A DNA stretch of 64,000 nt from Gallionellaceae bacterium. Its GTDB lineage: Bacteria > Pseudomonadota > Gammaproteobacteria > Burkholderiales > Thiobacillaceae. The notes beneath the pieces were generated by a model. The model had not been told where the DNA came from, did not search any database, and saw nothing but the letters and a program-made list of their open reading frames with translations. The DNA lies in NCBI GenBank assembly GCA_028714875.1, contig JAQTLN010000002.1, positions 62,001-126,000 of the forward strand, read 5' to 3'. The stretch's first letter is position 1. The number at the start of each line of letters is the position of its first letter. This document shows, piece by piece, positions 32,186 through 40,700 of the stretch. The translations under genes were made by a program, and so were the position numbers.

Positions 32186-33343
32186 TCATTTCACCACCGC
32201 CCGCGCGCCCGCCTTCACGCCTTCCTTTTCCAGCGAAACCACCACCTGATCGCCCGCCTTCAGGCCACGGGTGATTTCCGTGTGCTGCCAGTTGGCCAGG
32301 CCGGTGCCGACTTCGCGTTCGCTCAACATGCCCTCCTTCAGCAGCAGCACCTTGTTGCCGGAAAGCAGCGCCTGGGTGGGAATGCGCAGCACCTTGTCGC
32401 GCGCTTCCAGGATGATTTCCGCGTCGGCGCTGTAGCCCACCAGCAGGGTTTTGGTATCGAGCGGCTGCGTGAACGCCACTTCCACTTCCACCGTGCGCGC
32501 CTGCTTTTCCACTTCCAGCACATAGGGCGCGATGCGCTGTACGCGGCCGGCGAAATGCTTGCCGGGGAAGGCGTCCAGCGCGATGCGGGCGGGCAGGCCG
32601 ACGCGGATTTTTGGGGCGTCCACTTCGTCGATGGGCGCGGTGACGTACAGGCAGGTGTCGTCGATCAAGTCGATGGCCGGCGGCGTGGGAATACCGGGCG
32701 GGGAGGGCGTGGAGTATTCGCCCTGTTCGCCGGTGACTTCCGCGACGATGCCGGCGAACGGCGCCTTGAGCACGCTGCGCGCCAGCGTGGCGCGGGCGGT
32801 ATCGAGACGCGCGACGGCGGTGGCGATGTCGGCCTCGGCGGCGCGGCAGCCGGCTTCTTTTACGTCAGCCTCGCTGACGGCGGCATCCACCTTGGCCGCG
32901 CTGACGAAGCCCTGGGCGGCGAGTTTCTCCTGGCGCCCGCCCTCGCGCCGCGCCGCCTGGGCCGCCGCGCAGGCCTCGGCGCGATGCGCGCGGGCGGTGC
33001 GTATCTGCTCCTCGGCCTGGCGCGCCTGGGCGGCGAGATCGACACTCCACAGCTTCAACAGTACTTGCCCTGTCTTTACGCGATCGCCCTCATGCACCAG
33101 CAGTTGCGCGATCTGGCCACCGCCCTGCGGCGCCAGTTTGGCGCGACGACAGGCTTTCACCGTGCCGGCGCGGGTGTTGGCGGCGCTGGATTCGACCAGG
33201 CCCAGATTCGCCTCGGCCACGCTGACTTCGATGGGTTTGGGTTTGCCGTAATGGCGCCAGGCGGCATAGCCGCCGCCGCTGATAACGGCCAACACGACTA
33301 GACGCCAGAGCCAGCGGCGCGAGGTGGGGTTCAGCATGATCAT
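32186..33343 (-). CDS. MacA-like periplasmic adaptor (membrane fusion protein)
   Basis: 385 aa. One N-terminal membrane anchor (residues ~12-29, WLWRLVVLAVISGGGYAAW), a biotinyl-lipoyl hairpin (GGGQIAQLLVHEGDRVKTGQVLLKL), an alanine/arginine-rich coiled coil (~95-185), then the beta-barrel and membrane-proximal domains (LIPTQALL-type RIPTQALLSGN). It bridges the inner-membrane ABC transporter to an outer-membrane channel; no TolC-like gene is in the window. The start at 33343 overlaps the rlmH stop (ATGA). Confidence 0.9.
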   Translation of the reverse strand: MIMLNPTSRRWLWRLVVLAVISGGGYAAWRHYGKPKPIEVSVAEANLGLVESSAANTRAGTVKACRRAKLAPQGGGQIAQLLVHEGDRVKTGQVLLKLWSVDLAAQARQAEEQIRTARAHRAEACAAAQAARREGGRQEKLAAQGFVSAAKVDAAVSEADVKEAGCRAAEADIATAVARLDTARATLARSVLKAPFAGIVAEVTGEQGEYSTPSPPGIPTPPAIDLIDDTCLYVTAPIDEVDAPKIRVGLPARIALDAFPGKHFAGRVQRIAPYVLEVEKQARTVEVEVAFTQPLDTKTLLVGYSADAEIILEARDKVLRIPTQALLSGNKVLLLKEGMLSEREVGTGLANWQHTEITRGLKAGDQVVVSLEKEGVKAGARAVVK

Positions 33344-33807
33344 TCCCGATGGTAAGGATGGTTGTTCAGCAGACTGATGGCGCGATACAACTGTTCCGCC
33401 AGCAGCACCCGCGCCAGCGCGTGCGGCAAGGTCAGGCGCGATAGCGAGAGTTTCGCTTCGGCCTTGTCCAGCAAATCGGGCGCCAGGCCGTCGGCGCCGC
33501 CGATCACCAGGGCCATGTCGCGGCCCTCCGCCATCCAGCGTGCCATCAAGTCGGCTAATTCGCGGGTGGTCACTTCACGCCCGTGTTCGTCCAGCGCCAC
33601 CAGACGAGCGCCGGCCGGCAGTTTGTCGAGCAGCCGCGTCGCCTCGATCGCTTTGATCGAATCGGCGGACTGGCCGGCGCGCTTCTCCGGTTTGATTTCC
33701 ACCAGCTCGACGCGCGCCTTGCGCGGCATCCGCTTCAGATACTCCGCTACCGCCGTATTGGCCCAGGCCGGCAGCTTGTCGCCCACGCTCAGCAGGGTCA
33801 GTTTCAT
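33340..33807 (-). CDS. rlmH: 23S rRNA pseudouridine-1915 N3-methyltransferase
   Basis: 155 aa, full length. SPOUT methyltransferase that methylates pseudouridine 1915 in helix 69 of 23S rRNA on assembled ribosomes. It starts MKLTLLSVGDKLPAWAN and carries the knot motifs ALDEHGREVTTRELA, LVIGGADGLAPDLL, and LSLSRLTLPHALARVLLAEQLYRAISLLNNHPYHRE, the family's invariant end. It overlaps the glycosyltransferase stop and the adaptor start by four bases each, so it is embedded in this operon instead of in the usual nadD-rsfS cluster. Confidence 0.98.
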   Translation of the reverse strand: MKLTLLSVGDKLPAWANTAVAEYLKRMPRKARVELVEIKPEKRAGQSADSIKAIEATRLLDKLPAGARLVALDEHGREVTTRELADLMARWMAEGRDMALVIGGADGLAPDLLDKAEAKLSLSRLTLPHALARVLLAEQLYRAISLLNNHPYHRE

Positions 33808-34745
33808 GCGAATTCCTCAAGCAACGATGTCAGCGCCGCCGCCTCGTGTTCCGGCGTGAACAGCGGCGCGCGTGCCGCGCACTGGCGTTGCAGCAGGGCG
33901 AGAAAGACGGGGTCGGATTCGGCGCGCCACAGCAATTCGGCCAGCGCGGTTTCGTCGCCGAGGGGGAAATAGCCGGCGTAATCCTCACCCAACATGCCGA
34001 CGTTGCCGGCGATGTCCGACGCCAATACCGGCGTGCCGGCCATCACCGCCTCGCAGATCACATTGGCGCCGCCTTCCATGCGCGAACTGATCACCAGCAG
34101 ATGGCTGCGCGCGATGCGCCGCCGCGTCTCGCCATGCGACAGCGCGCCCAGCCAGTGCCAGCGTGGGGATTCCAGCGCGTGTGCTTCGGCTGCCATCTCC
34201 GCCTGCAACAAACCGCCCACATGGCGAACCCGAATCCGGCTCGCGGCAGGCAACAGGCGGCTGGCGTAAGCCGCGCGGAACGGATCTTTCTCCTCGCGCA
34301 GATGCGCGACGACGCAGACATCGAAGGTTCTGGCCGGCCTCGGCGCCGGTCGCAAAGTGGGCGCGGATTGGTAAATCACGCGCGCCTTCGCGCGCCATTC
34401 GAGCGGCAATTCATCCAAGCCCTTGTCCTGCAACACCACCAGACGCCGCGCCAGACGCAGCGAATCCTGGGCATCGGCATCGAAGTGAATATCGCGGTAA
34501 ACGTCGGTGCCGGTCAGGATCACCACCAGGGGGGGGGCCGGGTACAACGCGGCAAATTGGGCGATGCTGGAATGGCTGCGCCGCGCGTGCAGCGCAATCA
34601 ACGCATTCGCCGCCCGTCCATCCCATTCCTTCACCATTTCCACGTCATGCCCGGCGCGCCGCAGAAAGCGCAACCAGCGCGCGGCGGTGTGAAAGTTGCC
34701 ATTGCGCGCGGCGGCGAGATAAGGAGTCACCAGAACAATACGCAT
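33804..34745 (-). CDS. SenB-like glycosyltransferase (TIGR04348 type)
   Basis: 313 aa from the ATG at 34745 (MRIVLVTPYLAAARNGNFHTA); upstream in-frame starts add a non-conserved leader. GT4-type GT-B fold: donor-site C-terminal half has ISSRMEGGANVICEAVMAGTPVLASDIAGNVGML. The N-terminal blocks ALIALHARRSHSSI, VVILTGTDVYRDI, LVVLQDKGLDELP and KARVIYQSAPTL match, from memory, the family of SenB, the selenosugar synthase that joins selenophosphate to a UDP-sugar in selenoneine synthesis. No SenA or selD/senC gene is in the window, so the selenium role is not shown. It is first in the operon with rlmH. Confidence 0.7.
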   Translation of the reverse strand: MRIVLVTPYLAAARNGNFHTAARWLRFLRRAGHDVEMVKEWDGRAANALIALHARRSHSSIAQFAALYPAPPLVVILTGTDVYRDIHFDADAQDSLRLARRLVVLQDKGLDELPLEWRAKARVIYQSAPTLRPAPRPARTFDVCVVAHLREEKDPFRAAYASRLLPAASRIRVRHVGGLLQAEMAAEAHALESPRWHWLGALSHGETRRRIARSHLLVISSRMEGGANVICEAVMAGTPVLASDIAGNVGMLGEDYAGYFPLGDETALAELLWRAESDPVFLALLQRQCAARAPLFTPEHEAAALTSLLEEFA

Positions 34746-34860
34746 GGCCGGAATATAGCCCACCCGCGCCGTCCCCAGCCTTGTCCCGAAAAAAGCGCCA
34801 TGAACGCAAAAAGCCACTTTACAAGGCTGAAAACCGTCAATAGAATGCGCGCTCTCTTGT

Positions 34861-34936
<76 letters not shown>

Positions 34937-34978
34937 CAAAACGAGAAGACTCGGGAAACCGGGTCTTCGGCCTCATAA

Positions 34979-35054
34979 GTCCCTATCGTCTAGAGGCCTA
35001 GGACATCGCCCTTTCACGGCGGTAACCGGGGTTCGAATCCCCGTGGGGACGCCA
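34979..35054 (+). tRNA. tRNA-Glu(UUC)
   Basis: 76 nt with encoded CCA. Acceptor GTCCCTA pairs with TGGGGAC; anticodon loop CTTTCAC gives UUC; T-arm CGGGGTTCGAATCCCCG. It lies 42 bp after tRNA-Ala and is probably co-transcribed. Confidence 0.97.
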
Positions 35055-35062
35055 GAAGTAGC

Positions 35063-35097
35063 AAAAACGGCTCGCAGCGATGCGGGCCGTTTTTGTT
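35063..35097 (+). terminator. Rho-independent terminator of the tRNA operon
   Basis: A 14-bp stem beginning AAAAACGGCTCGCA closes a GCGA (GNRA) tetraloop and ends in TTTTTGTTT. Confidence 0.93.
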
Positions 35098-35448
35098 TGT
35101 GGCGTGACTGGATTGCCGTCCGTGCCGTGGTATTTGCATCAGCCTCTCGCATCTTGCGCACCACGGCTGCCGCCATGTCTTCCACCGTCATGGCCTGACT
35201 ACCATTGGCTTGCCCAGTCCCTGGATTAGCTCCCCCTGGCGTCGTGCCGACACATCGCCGTAGCCTTGGAACGTCGCCACCCCACCGCGCCGTGAGCGGC
35301 GCATTCGGTATCTGCCGGAAAATGTCCCTGGTGGTGTAGCGCCTGGCTGTCCCACCCACGGGTGCGTTCAACGATAATGGCCGTCACCCCCACGGGCGGA
35401 TCAGCCCCTCATTTCAGGGCTGGCAGAGATAACGAAAGCGGGAGCGGC
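35098..35448. other. 351-bp region without a supported gene
   Basis: A minus-strand frame is open here, but its 3' half is only the antisense of tRNA-Glu and its 5' half (RRYTTRDIFRQIPNAP) is not recognised. Lying between a tRNA and a broken helicase gene, it may be eroded genomic-island DNA. Confidence 0.4.
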
Positions 35449-36036
35449 ATGAAAATCGTCAGCAACATCGGCACAGACCGGGTGATCGACCTGCTCCGCC
35501 CGCACCTCAAGCGCGGAAGCCGGCTGGACGTGGTCACGCCCGTCTTCTCCCTGTTCGCCTTTTTCGAAATGCTTGATGCCTTATCCGGGCTGGAGAAGGT
35601 GCAAATCCTGCTGCCCTCCGAAACAGTCGAGATGGCTTACCTCGGCGGCGAGTCTGATCGCGCGGCCCGCAACCGATTGCATGCCCGCTGGCTCGCGATG
35701 CGCTGTGCCGAGTGGTTGCGCGCAAAGGGAGAAGTCCGCCGGGCCCATGGCGGCGTGCCTCAGGGTGCGGTGGTGGTCCGTGATGCGGAGTCTCTCCCAC
35801 AACAAGTCATCCTGGGGTCGTTCTCATTCACGACCGATGGCCTGGGTCTGAACCCCGGCAATCCGTTGAGTCTGATTCAGGCGTCCGAATCCGTCGCCGA
35901 GGCCACCACACTTAGCCAGTGGTTCGACATGCAGTGGGCCAGCCTGCAAGCCCAGCCGGAAGCGCATACGTCGCTGATTCAGGCATTGCAGTCTCTCGCG
36001 GAGCAGCGCGACCCTTACTCCACCCGCGCGCTATGA
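35449..36036 (+). pseudogene. N-terminal fragment of a PLD-domain SNF2-type helicase
   Basis: 195 aa from ATG 35449 (GGAG four bases upstream): MKIVSNIGTDRVIDLLRPHL. It is an alpha/beta segment similar to the N-terminal phospholipase D-like domain that precedes large SNF2/DEAD helicases found in restriction-like and defence loci. It ends abruptly at LAEQRDPYSTRAL, where such proteins normally continue into a linker (PYSVYAL...) and the helicase motor. No helicase motif follows. I read it as the 5' remnant of a ~1000-aa gene, left next to tRNA-Glu. The family match is from memory. Confidence 0.55.
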
Positions 36037-36354
36037 AGTGGCGCGCTCGGTGGATGACCTGTTGGCGATAGCGCGGCGCGGGTAAGTCGGGTGACCAGCA
36101 GCACTTCCGGTGCCTTCTTGTTGTGGCTGCCTGAGATAAGTTTCCTTCCGTTCCCGCCATGGTGGTTTCGGCTGTGGGATGGTTCAAATCGTGGCAATGG
36201 CCAGCGTGGATGCCGCTTGGCACTTGTCGTGATTAAAGCCGGATATAAGTGGCTTGAACGACCTTGATCCAGGTCAGGAAGCAATTGTCCCCGATTGCGG
36301 CGATGCTGGGGTGTGCCGGTTTCATCCAAATAAAAACAGTCTATTATGTTGTTG
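36037..36354. other. Spacer with no recognised gene
   Basis: 318 bp between the helicase remnant and the bfd promoter. Frames on both strands are short and show no family pattern. Lower GC near 36320-36360. Probably decayed sequence plus promoter region. Confidence 0.5.
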
Positions 36355-36384
36355 TTGACACCGGTTCTCATTTGCATGCAGAAT
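36355..36384 (+). promoter_or_regulatory. bfd promoter with possible Fur-type site
   Basis: TTGACA at 36355-36360 and CAGAAT at 36379-36384 (18-bp spacing). GTTCTCATT at 36364-36372 is the same nine bases as one arm of the Fur box at 27046, but the opposite arm matches only about half. TGCATGCA overlaps the -10. Confidence 0.45.
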
Positions 36385-36414
36385 GATTTAACCCCCCCGC
36401 AAGGAGTCCACATC

Positions 36415-36615
36415 ATGTACGTCTGTGTTTGCCAGGCAGTGACCGAACGCCAGGTTCGTGAGGCGGTGGAGCGTGGCGTGACTTCCATGCGCGGTTTGCG
36501 GGAACAACTTGGTGTGGCTTCGGAATGCGGCCGTTGCGCGCGTTGTGCGCACAGCATCCTGAAGGAGTGCGGCAACTGTCCGCGCCGCGCCGACGCGCTG
36601 GCCTGTGCCGCCTGA
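36415..36615 (+). CDS. bfd: Bacterioferritin-associated ferredoxin
   Basis: 66 aa. A small [2Fe-2S] protein that reduces the iron core of bacterioferritin to release iron. The start is set by AAGGAG at 36401-36406, eight bases before the ATG. The four cluster cysteines are in CVCQ (residues 4 and 6) and ECGRCARC (first two), the CxC...CxxC spacing of Bfd; extra cysteines follow (C44 region, ECGNC, ACAA). It lies 100 bp upstream of bfr. Confidence 0.93.
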   Translation: MYVCVCQAVTERQVREAVERGVTSMRGLREQLGVASECGRCARCAHSILKECGNCPRRADALACAA

Positions 36616-36715
36616 ATTGATGACAATGCGCCTTCGGCCCGCCCACTAGCCACCGTTCAATACCCAGCCAACGGCCCGCCAGAATGAACCCCTCATCCAC
36701 TTTTCGGAGCGTTCC

Positions 36716-37195
36716 ATGAAAGGCGACAAGAAAGTCATCCAGTTCCTGAACAAAGCGCTTACGGTCGAGTTGACCGCGATCAACCAGTATTTCCTGCATG
36801 CGCGCATGTACAAAAACTGGGGCTTCGTTGCCCTGGGCAAGCATGAATACGAGGAATCCATCGAGGAAATGCACCACGCCGACAAGTTGATCGAACGCAT
36901 CCTGTTCCTCGACGCGCTGCCCAATCTGCAAGATCTGGGCAAACTGATGATCGGCGAGAACGTGCCGGAATGCCTGGCCTGCGACCTCAAACTGGAACAG
37001 CACGGCCACGCGCTATACACGGAAGCCATCTCCTACTGCGAATCCGTGAAGGACTACGTTTCGCGGGAAGTGTTGCAGAGCATCCAGAGCGATACCGAAG
37101 AACACATCGACTACCTGGAAACCCAGATCGGTCTGGTCGAGAAGGTGGGTGTGCAGAACTATCTGCAAACCGCGATGGGTGGAATCGAAGGCTGA
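36716..37195 (+). CDS. bfr: Bacterioferritin
   Basis: 159 aa, 24-mer iron-storage cage subunit. Ferroxidase ligands Glu18, Glu51, His54, Glu94 and His130 and the haem-ligand Met52 are all in place by count against E. coli Bfr. Position 127, normally Glu, is Thr here (SDTEEHI), though Glu128 and Glu129 follow. The C-terminus [10 protein letters not shown] is typical. A ribosome site TTTCGGAG precedes the ATG by seven bases. With bfd it forms an iron storage and release pair. It ends at a strong terminator. Confidence 0.95.
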   Translation: MKGDKKVIQFLNKALTVELTAINQYFLHARMYKNWGFVALGKHEYEESIEEMHHADKLIERILFLDALPNLQDLGKLMIGENVPECLACDLKLEQHGHALYTEAISYCESVKDYVSREVLQSIQSDTEEHIDYLETQIGLVEKVGVQNYLQTAMGGIEG

Positions 37196-37214
37196 ACGTA
37201 TCCGCCTGGACAGC

Positions 37215-37241
37215 AAAAACGGGGCCACTGGCCCCGTTTTT
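37215..37241 (+). terminator. Rho-independent terminator of bfr
   Basis: AAAAACGGGGCC-ACT-GGCCCCGTTTTT, a perfect 12-bp stem with a T-run, 20 bases after the stop. Confidence 0.95.
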
Positions 37242-37261
37242 CATTGGCTTGGTTCGCGGTT

Positions 37262-37359
37262 CCCCCCCCTTTTTTCAAAGGGGGGCAGGGGGGATTTCTG
37301 CGACGACTGCTCAGGCCAACGTCGCTAAATCCCCCTTATTCCCCCTTTGGCAAAGGGGG
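37262..37359. repeat. G-rich palindromic element, copy 3
   Basis: Third copy of the design seen at 29882 and 32067, slightly decayed (right arm CCCCCTTATTCCCCC...). It lies between the bfr terminator and the promoter region of giant gene B. Confidence 0.75.
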
Positions 37360-37757
37360 AGGCCACTCCCCCGGGCGCTTTCTGTCATATCACTTCACTT
37401 CGCGCGGCGCGTCGCCCATCGCCCGGCCCGTGTTTTCAAACAGCGCCTGCCCTTGTTTCGGGAAAACATGAGTAAAAAAGTATGGAATTTTCAGCCTTGG
37501 AACTCCCTTTCAGATTGTCATTAACCTATTGAATACGTTGTCAAATAACTTGGCGGCGTATTTCTTGCGTGACAAGCGGTATGAGTGAATAAGGTTTGCA
37601 CGAATAAGATCCGCTTCTAATAATGGTTGCATGCGACGCAACGTCGTAACCCACGCTTCGAGTGGTCGGGCTGTTCGTGACCAGTCGTCAAGCCGCAACA
37701 GTAGTGCGCAATATTCGGTTTCAACGTCCAGGTGTTGAGCCGAACGAGGAGATGGTC
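37360..37757 (+). other. Long leader/promoter region of giant gene B
   Basis: About 400 bp of lower GC than its surroundings, with no recognised gene. AT-rich patches near 37470-37580 could hold the promoter. A minus-strand 62-aa frame (37510-37698) and an 18-codon frame at 37468 show no family pattern. Confidence 0.4.
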
Positions 37758-40700
37758 ATGAAAGGTGGATCGAGCCGCGCGGGTAAGGGTGTTTCTGGTG
37801 ACAAGGCGAGCAAAGGTGGGTTTAGCCTGAGTCGTCTGGCGCGGTGGATACACGGCACGTTCGCGGAGCCGACCACCCCCATGAGCGGCCGCGAGCCGCG
37901 CCGCAAGGGCCTGCTTTTCGAAAGCCTCGAACCGCGTTTGTTGCTGTCCGATACGCCTTTTTACAGCGCGGCGCTGGCCTCCAGCGCCGTTGACCTGACC
38001 ATCCGCACCGAGTTGCAGGACAGCGCGAAGTACATCAACGTGGTCGACAGCCTCAGCGGCATTACGCTGGCCAGCGCCGCCCTGGATGACCTCGCCAATC
38101 CCCTCGCCATCCGCGGTTCGGATTTCGGTGACCGCATCACGCTCGATGTGAACCCCGACATCCTCAGCAGCGATCTGTGGGGCATGATCAAGCTGGATGG
38201 CGGCGCCGGCCTCGACCTGCTGACCGGGCCTTCCGGCGACAACGACTGGACCCTGTCCGGGGCGAACAGCGGCGCGGTGGCGGGTGTCGTGTTCAGTGAC
38301 TTCGAGAATCTTCTCGGCGCCGCCGGCGATGACAATTTCGTGCTGGAAGACGGCGCCAGCCTCGCCGGGTCGCTCGATGGCGGCGCCGGGAACAATGCCC
38401 TGCTGGGCGCCGACATCGCGAACGACTGGCAACTGTCCGGGCTCGACGCGGGCAGCTTGAATGGCCTGGTCTTCAACCGGGTTGGCAACCTGATCGGCGG
38501 CGCCGCCGACGACGCCTTCGTGTTCGGCCTGGCGGGCGAGGTGTCCGGCCTGCTCGACGGCGGCGCCGAGGATGAAACCCTGACGCCGCTGGACAGCCTC
38601 GATTACGCCGCCTTCACCAGCGCCATCAGTGTCGATCTCGCGGCGTCCAGCGCCACCCGCGCGCACCAGATTTCCCGTATCGACCAGATCACCGGCGGCA
38701 CTTCCGCCGCCGACTCGATTCTTGGCCCCGACGATGAATACGTCTCCTGGGCCGTGACCGGGGCCGACGCGGTCAGCTTGCGCGGCATCGCTTTCAGCGG
38801 CTTCGAGAATCTGGTCGGCGCGGCGAACAACAGCGACGTTTTTGCCATCGAAGGGGCGGGCTCCCTCAGCGGCACGGTGGACGGCGGCAGCGGCGGCGCC
38901 GACGGCATGATTTTTTACGATCCGGCGGACGCGACCGCCGGCGTGGCCTACAACCCCGCCGGCGCCGACAGCGCCGGCAGCGCGGCGCTGTTCGGCAAGT
39001 CGATCGCTTACGCGGGCATGGACCGTCAGGACGTGCTGGCCGGCAACGATGTCAATCGCGTCATTCGCGGCACCATTTTCGACGACACCCTCATCCTGAG
39101 CGACGCGGATCTGTCCAATCCCGGCCAGATGATGGTCAGCTTCGAGGCCCATGGCTTCTTCGATGTCCTCACCGGGTTGATCAGCCATAGCGTCACCTTC
39201 CTCAACCCGCTCGAATCTCTGACCATCGAGGGCGATGCCGGCGCGGACAGCATCACGGTCGCCTCCCTGGACAGCGCCTTCGCGGCCGATCTGCACATCT
39301 ACGGCAGCCAGTTGAGCGGCGCCGCCGGCAAGGCGCCCATCCCGGAAGACGACGCCTACGTCGATACGGTGACCTTCAGCGGCGGCATCGACACCCACGG
39401 TGGCTTCCTGGAGGTTTACGCCGACAACATCAAGGTCAACGACAACGTCGCCATCGTCACCGGCGACAACGACATCGTGTTCCGTTCGCGGCGCATCAAC
39501 ACCGCCGCCCTGGAGGCCATCGAAAGCCTGTCGCCGCTGATCGTCGCCAACAAATCGGTGTCGATCGACATCGGCCGGAACGCCGTGCTCGACGGCGGCG
39601 GCATCTATCTCATCACCCAGGCGGAAGACCGCAGCTTCGCCGACATTCTCGGCATCAACAGCCTGGTGAAGTCCTATGTGATCGGGCCGTTACTGGACAA
39701 GGTCGCCGATCTCACCGCCTTTCCGGTGAAGCTGCTGTTTAAGGAATCCAGCGCCACCGTCACGCTTGGCGAGGGCGCCCGGATCACCGGCAGCGGCACC
39801 ATCGGCATTTACGCCACGGCCGTCGCGGACGCCTCCGGCAAGGCTGCCGGCAGCCTGTTCAGTGTCGGTTACGGCCAGAGCAAGGCGCACGCCGACATCG
39901 ACATCCAGCGCGGCGTCGTCATCGACGCCGGCGAGGCGGTGGTGGTCACCGCCAGCGGCGAAGCCACGGCGAATGTCACGACTGGAACCAAGCGCGAGAT
40001 GTCCGGCACCCCGAATCCGGGGTCGAAGCAGATCGGGGTGTCGCTGGCGGTGAACTACGCCGACACCTACTCCCACGTCAGCATGGCGGACACCGCCTCG
40101 ATCAGCGCCGGCAAGACCGCCAACCTCACCGCCGACGGCAAGGTGAGCGCGGAAACCGAGGCCGAATCCGGCATGTTCTCCGACGGCGCCGCCGCGCTGG
40201 CCTTCGGACTCAGCTTCTCCACGGCCGATGTCCAGGCCAGTGTCGATGGCCGGATCACGGCGCGCATGGAGGACGGCTCGGTGGTGAAGATCGAGATCGA
40301 CCCCACCGTCACCGATCCGAACCAGATCGGCTATGTCGATTACGACAAGGACATGATCCACGTCGGCCCGCATGCCCTGGTGACCGAGGACACCATCACC
40401 TACACGAACCGGCGCGGCAACAGCATCGGCGGGCTGGTGGACGGCACGGAGTATTTCGTCATCGCCCTGGCCGACGACCCGACCACGCTGGATCGCGACG
40501 AATCCGAGTGGATCAAGCTGGCGAAGACCGAAACCAAGGCGATCAACGGCGGCTACATCGGCGCCGACGGCTATTCCCTGCCCTACGAGGCGGGCAATCT
40601 GGTCGATCTCGCGCCAATACCCGGGGGCGGTGTCGTCACCGCCAACAACGTCAAGGGCTTCGCCGGCAGCGACGTGAACGACGCAGCCGACAGCATCACC

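Noticed and set aside
34973-35371. 132-aa minus-strand frame
   Set aside because: Its C-terminal part (GVPTGIRTPVTAVKG...) is the antisense of tRNA-Glu, a well-known false gene; the rest matches nothing I know.
36015-36653. 212-aa minus-strand frame over bfd
   Set aside because: Antisense to a clear bfd gene, and no recognised pattern.
37510-37698. 62-aa minus-strand frame upstream of giant gene B
   Set aside because: No ribosome site or family pattern; it lies in what should be the giant gene's leader.
37662-37757. Upstream in-frame start for giant protein B
   Set aside because: No Shine-Dalgarno there; AGGAG is placed exactly for the ATG at 37758.
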